Shown: positions 42,178 through 51,180 of the stretch, in pieces | Numbering within the stretch: position 1 is the first letter of the stretch | Layout: each line of letters opens with the position of its first letter | Source of the DNA: Sphingobium sp. | GTDB lineage: Bacteria; Pseudomonadota; Alphaproteobacteria; Sphingomonadales; Sphingomonadaceae | Reading direction: 5' to 3' | Assembly (NCBI GenBank): GCA_023266575.1 | Contig: JAHFPV010000012.1 | Location: 62,001 to 126,000, forward strand | DNA length: 64,000 nucleotides | Notes under the pieces: model-generated | Databases searched by the model: none | Told to the model about the DNA's origin: nothing | Seen by the model: only the letters and a program-made list of their open reading frames with translations | Position numbers and translations under genes: made by a program

Positions 42178-45123
42178 ATGTTGACCAACACCACTCGTTC
42201 CGCGTTTGCACGCCGCAGCTCAGGCTTGGCGCTCGCATCCGCCATGCTGATGGCCGCGCCCGCACTGGCGCAGGACCAGGCGGCAGAGGCGCAACCGGAG
42301 GCCGCCGACATCGTCGTCACCGGCTTCCGCGCTTCGCTGAACAGCGCGCTCGGCATGAAGCGCAAGGAAGCGGCCGCAATCGATTCGATCGTTGCGGAAG
42401 ATATCGGCAAATTTCCCGACTCCAACCTGGCTGAATCGATGCAGCGCGTGCCCGGCGTGGCGCTGGCGCGCGGTGATGGTGGCGAGGGGCGCAACATCTC
42501 CGTTCGTGGCCTGGGCGCCGGTTTCACCCGCGTCCGCATCAACGGCATGGAAGGATCGGCGCAGACCGGCAGTTCCGACATTTACGGCGCGGGCAATAAT
42601 GGCCGCAGCTTCGACTTCAACGTGTTCCCGACCGAGATTTTCTCGGCCTTGTCAGTGCGCAAGACGCCGTCGGCGGATATCGAGGAAGGATCGCTCGGCG
42701 CGACGGTCGATCTGTCCGCGCCCAAGCCGTTCGACCAGAAGGATGATTTCGTCCTGTCGATGACCGCGCGCGGCATTTACAATGAATTGTCCAAGAAGGT
42801 CGATCCGCGCGCGTCGCTGCTGATTTCCAAGCAGTTTGGCGATAGCGGCTTTGGCATTCTCGGTTCGGTCGCTTACCAGAAGCGCAACATTCGTGAGGTC
42901 GGCTATTCGGCGGTCGACCTGCTGTCGGCCAACACCAATGGCGGTTTCTGTTCGCCGCTGGGTTATACGCCGCAGAATCCGGCGGACAGCGCGCTCAAGG
43001 GCGTCACCGCCGCTGATTGTTCGACCGGCAATCCGCGCACCAGCAATGCAGCCGCCTATCAGACGATCCAGGATTTGCGCCGGGCCGACCTGCCCAACAC
43101 GCCCGGCAGCGGCGCGTTCCTGCCGCGTATTCCGCGCTACCTGAACAGCGAACAGAAGCAGGAGCGGATCGGTGGATCGCTGACGCTCCAGTTCCAGCCC
43201 GACGACCAGACCGACATTTCGGTCGACTTCCTCTATTCGCGGTTCGAAGTGACCCGCCGCGACAATTATATCGCCGCCATCTCCTTCGCCCGGTCGGCCT
43301 CCAATAATGGCCAGCCGATGACGTCGGTGCGCGAGATTGATTTCGACGAGAATGGATCGCTGGTCCATGGCGTGTTCGACGGGGTCGATGTGCGATCGGA
43401 AGGGCTGGTCGACAATTTCGTGTCGACCTTCAAGCAGGCGAACGTCAATTTCCGCCGCGACCTGAACGACAGTCTGACGATCGATGGTCTGGTCGGCTTC
43501 AACCGGTCGATCTGGGACGGCAAGAAGCGGCTCCAGACCTTCATCGACGCGATCGATACCGATGGTTTCTCGATCGATTTCCGCGATGGCGGCACCACGC
43601 CCAAGCTGGGCTTTGGTGTAGATGTCGCCAATCCGGGCAGCTTCACCTATGCGCCGGGCCTGGCCGACGGCACGGTGCTGGGCGGTTTCAGCTATCAGGG
43701 CAAGCCGTCGCGCAACAAGACCGACAATCTGACCGCCGAAACCAATCTGAAATGGACCGTCAGCGACGCCTTCTCGATCCGGGCGGGCGCGCAATATCGG
43801 CGCAGCGACTTCCTTTCCACCTCCCTGCGTCCCTATTCGGCTGACACGGTGGTTCGCGCGCTGCCCGCCGGCACGACGCTGGCCAGCATCACCCGCGACA
43901 TTACCGGGGTGGACAAGTTGTGGGGCCAGGGTGCGCCCGCCAGCTGGGTCTCGATCGACGCCGACAAATGGGCTGATACGTTCGGCTTTGACGATGTGCG
44001 CTTTTGCGGCGTCGAATGTGGCGGCAGTCGCAGCCGAGTGCGCGAAGAGGTGACCAGCGGTTACCTGATGGCCAATTTCGACCTGGAACAGGCGACCGGC
44101 TTTAGCGTACGCGGCGATGTGGGCGTGCGTTATGTCCGCACCGACATGCTCTCGTCGGGCTATATCGCGGTGGCTCCGCCAGCCGGGCAGACGTCGCCCA
44201 CCAACCTGGTCGGCAAGTTCGGCGCCGCGCAGAACAATTATGACGACTGGCTGCCATCGGCCAATATCGTGATCGAGCCGGTCAGCAATGTGCTGGTTCG
44301 CCTGTCGGGGGCCAAGGTGCTGGCGCGGCCGGAGCTGGGCCTGCTGACGCCGACCAGCGGCGTCAATCCGGTCACGCGCGTCGGCAATGTCAACAATCCC
44401 TTCCTCGACCCGATCCGTGCCAACACGTTCGACGTCGCGGTCGAATGGTACTTCCGCCCCGGATCGTTGCTCTCTGCTGCCTTCTTCTACAAGGATATCA
44501 AGAGCTTCATCCAGAATGTGAACAGCCAGGTGCCGTTTAACGAGCTGGGCTTGCCCAACGCGCTGCTGGAAAACAGCAATACCGCGCCGACCGAATTGTT
44601 CACCGTGTCGCAGCCGTTCAACACGCCCGGCGGTCCGCTCAAGGGCATCGAGCTGAACGCGCAAATCCCCTTCACCTTCTTTGACGGGTTCCTGAGCAAT
44701 TTCGGCGTGCTGGCCAATTACACGCTGGTGACGTCGAAGATCGACTATATCCTGGCCAGCGTCGGCGGCGTGCCGACGGTGACAACGACGGCGGATCTGG
44801 TCGGCCTGTCGAAGAAAACCGCATCGGCTACGCTCTATTATGAGGATGAGCTGTTCAGCATCCGCACCACGGGCAACTTCCGCGACAAGTTCATCCGCGG
44901 CATCCCCGCCTCGCCGGGCAGCGATCTGGTTGGCAATGCCAAGACCTTCTACATGGATGCGTCGGCCTCGCTCAACGTGACCGATCGTCTGAAGATCATC
45001 GTCGAGGCGCAGAACCTGACCGATGAACAGAACCGCCTCTACACCGACAGCGTGCGGCAGGACACATTGTTCGAGACGCGGATCGGCAGGACCTTCACCT
45101 TCGGGGTAACCTACCGGATGTAA
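42178..45123 (+). CDS. TonB-dependent receptor for pectin-derived oligosaccharides
   Basis: A 981-residue outer-membrane receptor. After a signal peptide (LASAMLMAAPALAQ) comes a TonB box DIVVTG, plug motifs ESMQRVPGVA and NISVRGLG..FTRVRINGM, then the barrel to the end. It belongs to the large receptors common in sphingomonads and Caulobacter for plant-glycan pieces. The ATG at 42178 has GGGGAGGA six bases upstream; an earlier in-frame ATG at 42124 would spoil the signal peptide. The protein ends ...VTYRM, an unusual C-terminus lacking the usual final Phe. Its place after ogl and its palindromes suggest uptake of oligogalacturonides or rhamnogalacturonan fragments. Confidence 0.95.
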   Translation: MLTNTTRSAFARRSSGLALASAMLMAAPALAQDQAAEAQPEAADIVVTGFRASLNSALGMKRKEAAAIDSIVAEDIGKFPDSNLAESMQRVPGVALARGDGGEGRNISVRGLGAGFTRVRINGMEGSAQTGSSDIYGAGNNGRSFDFNVFPTEIFSALSVRKTPSADIEEGSLGATVDLSAPKPFDQKDDFVLSMTARGIYNELSKKVDPRASLLISKQFGDSGFGILGSVAYQKRNIREVGYSAVDLLSANTNGGFCSPLGYTPQNPADSALKGVTAADCSTGNPRTSNAAAYQTIQDLRRADLPNTPGSGAFLPRIPRYLNSEQKQERIGGSLTLQFQPDDQTDISVDFLYSRFEVTRRDNYIAAISFARSASNNGQPMTSVREIDFDENGSLVHGVFDGVDVRSEGLVDNFVSTFKQANVNFRRDLNDSLTIDGLVGFNRSIWDGKKRLQTFIDAIDTDGFSIDFRDGGTTPKLGFGVDVANPGSFTYAPGLADGTVLGGFSYQGKPSRNKTDNLTAETNLKWTVSDAFSIRAGAQYRRSDFLSTSLRPYSADTVVRALPAGTTLASITRDITGVDKLWGQGAPASWVSIDADKWADTFGFDDVRFCGVECGGSRSRVREEVTSGYLMANFDLEQATGFSVRGDVGVRYVRTDMLSSGYIAVAPPAGQTSPTNLVGKFGAAQNNYDDWLPSANIVIEPVSNVLVRLSGAKVLARPELGLLTPTSGVNPVTRVGNVNNPFLDPIRANTFDVAVEWYFRPGSLLSAAFFYKDIKSFIQNVNSQVPFNELGLPNALLENSNTAPTELFTVSQPFNTPGGPLKGIELNAQIPFTFFDGFLSNFGVLANYTLVTSKIDYILASVGGVPTVTTTADLVGLSKKTASATLYYEDELFSIRTTGNFRDKFIRGIPASPGSDLVGNAKTFYMDASASLNVTDRLKIIVEAQNLTDEQNRLYTDSVRQDTLFETRIGRTFTFGVTYRM

Positions 45124-45148
45124 ATTCTCTCCCTTCCCCCAGCCTGAA

Positions 45149-45184
45149 GGGCGCGATCATTCCGATGATCGCGCCCTGTTTTTT
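45149..45184 (+). terminator. Rho-independent terminator of the island TonB receptor
   Basis: A perfect 12-bp stem GGGCGCGATCAT / ATGATCGCGCCC with a TCCG loop is followed by TGTTTTTT. It lies 25 bases after the receptor stop. Confidence 0.93.
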
Positions 45185-45235
45185 GGGGCGAGTTCCTGGC
45201 CGAGCGACCGTTGCTGCTATTCGAGTCTCAAAATT

Positions 45236-45321
45236 CGTTCGCCCTGAGCCTGTCGAAGGGTCGCGCTTTCTTCGTCGCTTTCAAAAGAAAGTACGAGGCT
45301 TCGACAAGCTCAGCCCGAACG
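45236..45321. repeat. Inverted pair of REP-like sequences
   Basis: Two 23-base arms (45236-45258 and 45299-45321) match in inverse orientation at 20 of 23 positions, of the type CTTCGACAAGCTCAG. Such repeats are widespread in proteobacterial genomes and fold into stem-loops. They sit in the convergent gap between the receptor and the second iclR gene. Confidence 0.8.
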
Positions 45322-45381
45322 GGGGTAGGCATGGGGACAGCGCAGCGATCCCGTCATAGGTAGGCGCGGTAGGACGAACCC

Positions 45382-46182
45382 TCAGCGCGGGCCGCTATAG
45401 CCAACGGCGGCGCTGATCTGCTGGGTGACGCGCATCACCTGTTCGGCCAGGGTAGGGCGCAGTTCGTCGGTCAGGTAATGGGCGGCGCTGGCGATGGAAA
45501 TGGCGACGCAAATCTGCCCCTTGGCATCGCGAACCGGGGTGGCGATGGAGCGGACGCCGTCGCCCAGTTCGCTGTCGTGCAGCACTTCGCCCCGCGCCTT
45601 GTGCGCGTGCATTTCCGCGAGGAAGGCGTCAATCTGTTCGCGCGACGCCTGACCATCCTTGGCCAACAGATAGAGCCGTTCCCAGGTCGCTTCATCCTCG
45701 TCCAGCAACAGCGCCTTGCCAAGGCCCGTTTCGGCGATCGGGCGGCGGTCGCCAGGGGCCGTGGCGACGCGCAGCCGCTGGGTGCCGGTCACCCGGTCGA
45801 GATGGCGGGAAAAATCGCCCTCCCGCTTGCCCACGAACACGCAAAAGCCGGTTCGCTCTGACAGAAGCTCCATGAAGGGGCGGGCGATGCGGACAAAGTC
45901 GATCTGCTCGGTCGCCAGCACGCCCAGTTGCAGCAGTTTCGGCCCAAGCGCAAAGCCGTCGCGCGTGACCGTCAGATAGTTGCGGGATTTGAGCGCCTGC
46001 ACCAGCCGGTGGGCGGTGGTCTTGCTCATGCCCAGCTTACGGGCGAGGTCGGCGGCGCGGATCGGGCCGTCAATCACCTCGTCCATGATGTCGAGCGCGC
46101 GCATCAGCGTCTGCGTGCCCTTGACCCCCGGTTCGTTGCCCGATTCCTGTGCCGGGTCCACCCTGTCGTCGCTGTCCTGCAT
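45382..46182 (-). CDS. IclR family regulator, KdgR-like, at the island edge
   Basis: A 266-residue winged-helix regulator: HTH at about 25-85 (AADLARKLGMSKTTAHRLVQALKSRNYL) and an effector-binding domain with ETGLGKALLLDEDE and the C-terminal VAISIASAAHYL. IclR proteins such as KdgR repress pectin genes until a 2-keto-3-deoxy sugar acid binds. It is a paralogue of the IclR at 22296, so the two may split rhamnose and uronate control. The start MQDSDDR was chosen because the extra upstream residues are not IclR-like. No clear operator lies directly upstream. Confidence 0.93.
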   Translation of the reverse strand: MQDSDDRVDPAQESGNEPGVKGTQTLMRALDIMDEVIDGPIRAADLARKLGMSKTTAHRLVQALKSRNYLTVTRDGFALGPKLLQLGVLATEQIDFVRIARPFMELLSERTGFCVFVGKREGDFSRHLDRVTGTQRLRVATAPGDRRPIAETGLGKALLLDEDEATWERLYLLAKDGQASREQIDAFLAEMHAHKARGEVLHDSELGDGVRSIATPVRDAKGQICVAISIASAAHYLTDELRPTLAEQVMRVTQQISAAVGYSGPR

Positions 46183-46279
46183 GGCCGTCCATTTTCCTGT
46201 TCCGGCATAGTCTATCGGCCAGTTGGACCGAGAAGTCAGCAAGATTATGCCCACCAGTTGGGACGCACGCCCACAATCA

Positions 46280-46312
46280 AAAGGCCCGCCGGTCGAGGAC
46301 GGGCGGGCCTTT
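46280..46312 (-). terminator. Terminator of the tol-pal transcript
   Basis: An 11-bp stem AAAGGCCCGCC / GGCGGGCCTTT; on the minus strand it is followed by TTTTG. It lies 20 bases after the pal stop and may work in both directions. Confidence 0.8.
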
Positions 46313-46332
46313 CGATCATATGTGGCAGGTGA

Positions 46333-46842
46333 TCAATATTGGATCGTCACCGTCACCGCGCGGCGATTCTGCGCCCAGGAGGCTTCATCCGAACCCAGTG
46401 CGGCTGGGCGCTCCTTGCCATAGCTGACCGTTGTGATGCGGCCTGAATCGATGCCGAGCGAGGCGAGATAGTTTTTCGCGGCATTGGCACGGCGTTCGCC
46501 GAGCGCGATATTATAGTCGCGGGTGCCGCGTTCGTCGGCATGACCCTCTATGGTCACGCGCACGGCGGGATTTTGTTGCAGCCAGGCGGCCTGGCTTTGC
46601 AGCGTCGCCTGATCCTCCGCATCGATATCATATTGATCGAGGCCGAAGAAAATGCGGTCGGAGGAGACGGACGCGACGAAATCCTCCTGGCTGCCCTTGA
46701 CCGGTCCGCTGGGTCCGGTCGATCCGACCGGTTCGGTCGCGGCGGCACCGGGCGCGGGCGGCAATTCGGCGGGCGGCTTTTTCGAGCAGGCGGCCAGAGC
46801 GATGATGGCGGTAGCCATGACCAGCGTTCGGGACATTTTCAT
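46333..46842 (-). CDS. pal: Peptidoglycan-associated lipoprotein Pal
   Basis: A 169-residue outer-membrane lipoprotein. The signal peptide ends in the lipobox LAAC. A short Pro-rich linker is followed by the OmpA-like peptidoglycan-binding domain (from about 60) with VTIEGHADERGTRDYNIALGERRANAAKNYL and the diaminopimelate-binding Asp/Arg. It ties the outer membrane to the wall and binds TolB; with TolQRA it drives outer-membrane constriction in division. AAAGGAG precedes the ATG by 8 bases. It ends the ybgC-tolQRAB-pal run. Confidence 0.97.
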   Translation of the reverse strand: MKMSRTLVMATAIIALAACSKKPPAELPPAPGAAATEPVGSTGPSGPVKGSQEDFVASVSSDRIFFGLDQYDIDAEDQATLQSQAAWLQQNPAVRVTIEGHADERGTRDYNIALGERRANAAKNYLASLGIDSGRITTVSYGKERPAALGSDEASWAQNRRAVTVTIQY

Positions 46843-46960
46843 CGGGGGTCTCCTTTGATTGATCCGGGCACCGCCCGCTCAGGACGGTATCAGGGTCCGT
46901 GATGTTCGTTACGCTGTCAAGACGATTGGGTTCCATGCCAACCGCCAGAATGCGCGATTT

Positions 46961-48295
46961 TCAGGGCAGCAGCGGTCCCCAGGCGGGGTCTGATCCGCTC
47001 AAGGGGGTGGGGATGCGACGCTCGTTCACGCCGGTCAGGTCGACCTGCCACACCTGGCTCGACCCCTGCTTGCCCGGCGATGTGCGGAAGAATTGCAGCA
47101 CGCGGCCATTGGGCGACCAGGTCGGCTGTTCGTCCTGCCAGCCATTGGTCAGGATACGCTCATTGTCGCCACCCGGCGTCATCACCGCGATCTTGAAATC
47201 GCCCGACAGCTTGGTGAAGGCGATGAGGTCGCCGCGCGGCGACCATTCGGGCGTCGCATAGCGGCCGCTGCCATGGCTGATGCGGCGCTGGTTGGAGCCG
47301 TCGGCGTTCATGACATAGAGTTGCTGCCCGCCCGACCGGTCGCTTTCGAACACGATCTGGCTGCCGTCGGGCGAATAGCTGCCGCCCACGTCAATGCCGG
47401 GCGATGTGGTGAGGCGCACGGGCGTGCCGCCGCTGGCTGGAACGCGATAAATGTCGGTATTGCCCGCAATCGCCATCGAAAACAGGATATTGCGCCCATC
47501 GGGCGACCAGCGCGGTGCGAAGGTCGGGTTGTTGCTTTCGGTCACCAGCCGCTGCTGCCCTGCGCCAATGTCATAGATATAAAGGCGCACCCGGCTGCCC
47601 AGATAGCTGACATAGAGGATCGACTTATAATCGGGCGAAAAGCGCGGGGTGAGCGCCATCGACTGGCCATTGGTGATGAAGCGGTGGTTCGCGCCGTCGC
47701 TGTCCATGATGGCGAGGCGCTTGACGCGCGCGCCCTTCGGCCCGCTTTCGGCGATATAGGCGATGCGGCTGTCGAAGAAGGGGCTTTCGCCTGACAGGCG
47801 CGCATAGATGGCGTCGGCGCATTTATGCGCGGCGCGCCGCCAGTCGCGCGGGGCGACGACATAGCCCTGGCGGGTCAGTTCCTGCTTCAGCGCCACATCA
47901 TAGAGGTAGCAGCCAACGGTGATGTCGGCTTCCCCGCCGGTGGTGCGGACGAAACCCTGCACCAACGCCTGATAGGCACCCCATTTGTCGAACACGGGAA
48001 AAGTGACTTCGGCAAAGGGGATTTGCGGCAGGCCGGCGGGACCGGAGGGATCGAACAGGCCGGAGCCTTTAAGGTCCGAGGCGATCACTTCGGCGATTTT
48101 GCGGCCAAGATCCGTGGCGGATCCGGCGGGGGTGGCGACCTCCTGCTGCGCGGGCATGGGGGGGACGGCGACCTTGACATTGCTGTCAATCTCACCGGTC
48201 ACATCGACCGACAGCTGGGCCATGGCTGGCATCGCTGCGAAGGCGAGCAGCGCGGCGGTCGCCACGCTCAAACGGCGGAAAAGGGAGGGTTTCAT
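46961..48295 (-). CDS. tolB: Tol-Pal system protein TolB
   Basis: A 444-residue periplasmic protein: signal peptide to about residue 26 (ALLAFAAMPAMAQ), an N-terminal alpha/beta domain, then a six-bladed propeller with repeated motifs such as SPDGRNILFS, SYSPDGSQIVF and WSPRGDLIAF. It shuttles between Pal and TolA. The ATG overlaps the tolA stop (ATGA). Length and order are typical. Confidence 0.97.
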   Translation of the reverse strand: MKPSLFRRLSVATAALLAFAAMPAMAQLSVDVTGEIDSNVKVAVPPMPAQQEVATPAGSATDLGRKIAEVIASDLKGSGLFDPSGPAGLPQIPFAEVTFPVFDKWGAYQALVQGFVRTTGGEADITVGCYLYDVALKQELTRQGYVVAPRDWRRAAHKCADAIYARLSGESPFFDSRIAYIAESGPKGARVKRLAIMDSDGANHRFITNGQSMALTPRFSPDYKSILYVSYLGSRVRLYIYDIGAGQQRLVTESNNPTFAPRWSPDGRNILFSMAIAGNTDIYRVPASGGTPVRLTTSPGIDVGGSYSPDGSQIVFESDRSGGQQLYVMNADGSNQRRISHGSGRYATPEWSPRGDLIAFTKLSGDFKIAVMTPGGDNERILTNGWQDEQPTWSPNGRVLQFFRTSPGKQGSSQVWQVDLTGVNERRIPTPLSGSDPAWGPLLP

Positions 48296-49269
48296 CGGTT
48301 CAGCCTCGCGTCAAAGCGGAGTGGCCGGAGCCATTTCCATTGGTCGTAAAATTCGGGCGGCATGTTGCGGAACGGGGAGGCAAGCTTGACCGCCTGGATC
48401 GCCCGTTCGGCATGGAGTTTGGCTTGCGGCCGGTTGCTGGCGGTGACGCCAAGCTGGTCGATCACCTCCGGCGTGCCGATCACCGCGCCGCTCTTGTCGA
48501 GCCGCACTTCGAGCAGGGTGACGAGCTGGTCCGCATCCGCGCCCGACGGGGGACGCCAATGCGGCTTCAACTGACGGCGCAGTTCGGCGTCGAGCGCGGA
48601 TTTCTGCGCCGGACCCATGGCAGCGGCGGGCGCTGGGGCGGGCGGTTTGCGCGGGGCGTCGGCACTGGTGTCGATGCCTTTGAGGAAATCATTGCCGAGC
48701 AGCGATCCCTTGGGTTTGTCCGCCTTGCCCTGACCCGACGCGCGCGCGGGCGCTTTGGTCGCGGGTTTGGCCGAAGCCTTGGCGGCGGGCTTTGCTGGCG
48801 CGGCGGCAGCCTTGGGCTTGTCGAGCGCAGGCTTCAGCGCTGGTTTTTTTGGGGGCGCGGGTTTGTCCGGCGCGGGCTTGGGCTTGGGCGCGACCTTGGC
48901 CACCTCCTTCTTGGGGGGCGTGGGCTTCGGTTTTTCAGGCGCTGGCTTGGCGACCGGCTTGGGCGGCGCGGGCTTGGGTTGTGGTTTGGGCGGGACCGGC
49001 ACCGGTTCGGGCGCGGGTTCCGGTTCCGGCGCGGGGGCGGCATCCTCGGTCGGTCCCTGTTCGGGCGCGACGCTGGGCGGGGGCGGTTCGGCCGAAAGCT
49101 TGGGCGCGGTCGATTGCAGCGCGACCTCATCCACCATGGACACTTCCATCGGCGGGGTCTTGAGCTTCAACGGGTTGGGTGTCGCCAAAAAGCCAGCCGA
49201 CAGCAGCCCGAACAGCAGGACATGCCCCGCGGTCGCGACGCCAAGGCCGATTTTCTCCGTGCGCTCCAT
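48292..49269 (-). CDS. tolA: Cell envelope protein TolA
   Basis: A 325-residue inner-membrane protein. One N-terminal membrane helix (VATAGHVLLFGLLSAGFLA) is followed by a long Pro/Lys/Ala-rich periplasmic domain (about 60-210, repeats like PKPAPPKP) and a C-terminal TonB-like domain (MGPAQKSALDAELRRQLKPHW...VRLDKSGAVIGTPEV). It links TolQR in the inner membrane to TolB/Pal. Sequence conservation is low as usual; position between tolR and tolB settles the name. Confidence 0.93.
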   Translation of the reverse strand: MERTEKIGLGVATAGHVLLFGLLSAGFLATPNPLKLKTPPMEVSMVDEVALQSTAPKLSAEPPPPSVAPEQGPTEDAAPAPEPEPAPEPVPVPPKPQPKPAPPKPVAKPAPEKPKPTPPKKEVAKVAPKPKPAPDKPAPPKKPALKPALDKPKAAAAPAKPAAKASAKPATKAPARASGQGKADKPKGSLLGNDFLKGIDTSADAPRKPPAPAPAAAMGPAQKSALDAELRRQLKPHWRPPSGADADQLVTLLEVRLDKSGAVIGTPEVIDQLGVTASNRPQAKLHAERAIQAVKLASPFRNMPPEFYDQWKWLRPLRFDARLNR

Positions 49270-49276
49270 GGTGGGC

Positions 49277-49723
<447 letters not shown>

Positions 49724-49744
49724 TAGCGACCCGCCTGTTCTGCC

Positions 49745-49817
49745 GTCATGCCAGCGAAGGCTGGCATCTCAGGCGTCGGTGCGCGAACGCATGAGACCCC
49801 AGCCTTCGCTGGGGTGA
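49745..49817. repeat. Palindromic repeat inside the tol operon
   Basis: Begins GTCATGCCAGCGAAGGCTGGCAT (a hairpin) and ends CCCCAGCCTTCGCTGGGGTGAG (a second hairpin), with ends in inverse orientation. It lies between tolQ and tolR and matches elements at 52086 and 57206. Confidence 0.8.
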
Positions 49818-49835
49818 GGGTGTGTGTGGGGTGCA

Positions 49836-50543
49836 TCACCGCTGCGCCTCCAACTCGCGGCTCAATGTCGCATAAAAGCCGTCGGCAAAGCGGGTCAGGC
49901 GCGATTCCATGCGGTTGATACCATGACTGAACCGGTTATAGGCGATGACCGCCGGGATCGCGGCGAACAGGCCGATGGCGGTCGCGAACAAGGCTTCGGC
50001 AATGCCCGGCGCGACGACGGCGAGAGAGCTATTCTGTTCCGCCGCAATGGCGGTGAAGGCGCGCATAATGCCCCAGACGGTGCCGAACAGGCCCACAAAA
50101 GGCGCGACCGACCCGACCGTCGCCAATATGTTGAGCCGGTCGGACAGACGGTCGATTTCCGCCGCGATCGTGCTGGACATGGTCGTCGCCAGCCGGTCGC
50201 GCGTGCCGTCGCGGTCGATCACCTTCTGCGCGGTCGATCGACGCCATTCGGTGACGCCAGCGGCCATCACCTTGGCGGCGGGCTGGTCCGCCTTGCCGCG
50301 CGCTTCATAGAAACGGTCGATATCCTCGGCTTTCCAGAAATCCTGCTCGAAGCTCTTGCTATGCTTGCTGGCGCGGCGGAGCGTGACGGAAAAGCCGATG
50401 ATGATCGCCCAGGTCCAGATGCTGGCCAGCAACAGGCCCAGCATCACACCCTTCACGACGATGTCGGCCTGAAGGAACAAAGCGAGCGGGGAAATGGTCG
50501 CGGCGTCGGCCACCGCGGCGACGTCTGGCAGATTGAGGGTCAT
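49836..50543 (-). CDS. tolQ: Tol-Pal system protein TolQ (ExbB/MotA family)
   Basis: A 235-residue inner-membrane proton channel with three hydrophobic helices: one near residue 30-50 (VMLGLLLASIWTWAIII) and two in the conserved C-terminal part (TVGSVAPFVGLFGTVWGIM and GIAEALFATAIGLFAAIPAVIAYN). These are family signatures. The start overlaps the ybgC stop (ATGA); a longer frame reads into ybgC and is rejected. Confidence 0.97.
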   Translation of the reverse strand: MTLNLPDVAAVADAATISPLALFLQADIVVKGVMLGLLLASIWTWAIIIGFSVTLRRASKHSKSFEQDFWKAEDIDRFYEARGKADQPAAKVMAAGVTEWRRSTAQKVIDRDGTRDRLATTMSSTIAAEIDRLSDRLNILATVGSVAPFVGLFGTVWGIMRAFTAIAAEQNSSLAVVAPGIAEALFATAIGLFAAIPAVIAYNRFSHGINRMESRLTRFADGFYATLSRELEAQR

Positions 50544-51010
50544 GGGTGGAAATCTTCCCCTTGGCAAAGGCGGCTGAAAATGTCGGTCCAGGCTTTGGGT
50601 TGCCGTTGCGGGCGACCCTGCGGCGTCAGCCAGGCGACCGATATGGTAGCGTCGGTCAACTGTTCGTCGGCGCGCATGACTGATTGATGAATGGCGCAGC
50701 TGGCCGCGCCCACCTGCACCACCCGGCTGACGACCATCAGGTCATCGTCCAGGCGGGCGGGGCGGCGGTAGCGGATGTGCAGGTCGGTGACGGCATAGAC
50801 GCCGGTGCCGCTGTCATGCGCGGCGCGCTGGTCGATCCCGGCCAGGCGCAGCATGTCGGACCGGGCGCGCTCCATATAGCGCAGATAATTGGCGTGATAG
50901 ACCAGCCCCGACAGGTCGGTATCCTCAAAATAGATACGTAGCGGGAAATGATGCACGGCAGCGACAAAGCGTCCGGTCGCCGGCATGGGCATCTGGTCTG
51001 AAACGGGCAT
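50540..51010 (-). CDS. ybgC: Acyl-CoA thioesterase YbgC
   Basis: A 156-residue hot-dog fold thioesterase that is the usual first gene of the tol-pal operon. The active-site pattern YFEDTDLSGLVYHANYLRYMERAR (Asp in DTD, His in YHANY) is the 4HBT/YbgC signature. It hydrolyses short acyl-CoAs and may act in phospholipid metabolism. It opens the minus-strand tol-pal run. Confidence 0.95.
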   Translation of the reverse strand: MPVSDQMPMPATGRFVAAVHHFPLRIYFEDTDLSGLVYHANYLRYMERARSDMLRLAGIDQRAAHDSGTGVYAVTDLHIRYRRPARLDDDLMVVSRVVQVGAASCAIHQSVMRADEQLTDATISVAWLTPQGRPQRQPKAWTDIFSRLCQGEDFHP

Positions 51011-51180
51011 GAGCGGCTTTTAACCATGGCGCACCGTTCAGGCAAAGGCGGAAAAGTCGGTTTCTCGCGCAACAGGCGCATTTTGTCGCCTGTCTATTTT
51101 CGCATCAATGCCCCTCTGGCCCCCGGACGGCGCGAAGGCTAGGGAGTTGGCCACGAGTCAGCATGTGGGAGAAGGCCAGG

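Noticed and set aside
42652-44664. A 670-codon open frame antisense to the island TonB receptor
   Set aside because: No recognisable domain and Arg/Val-rich shadow composition; the receptor gene is real.
45236-45321. Possible CRISPR repeat at the REP-like pair
   Set aside because: Only two copies in inverse orientation, with no regular spacers and no cas genes.
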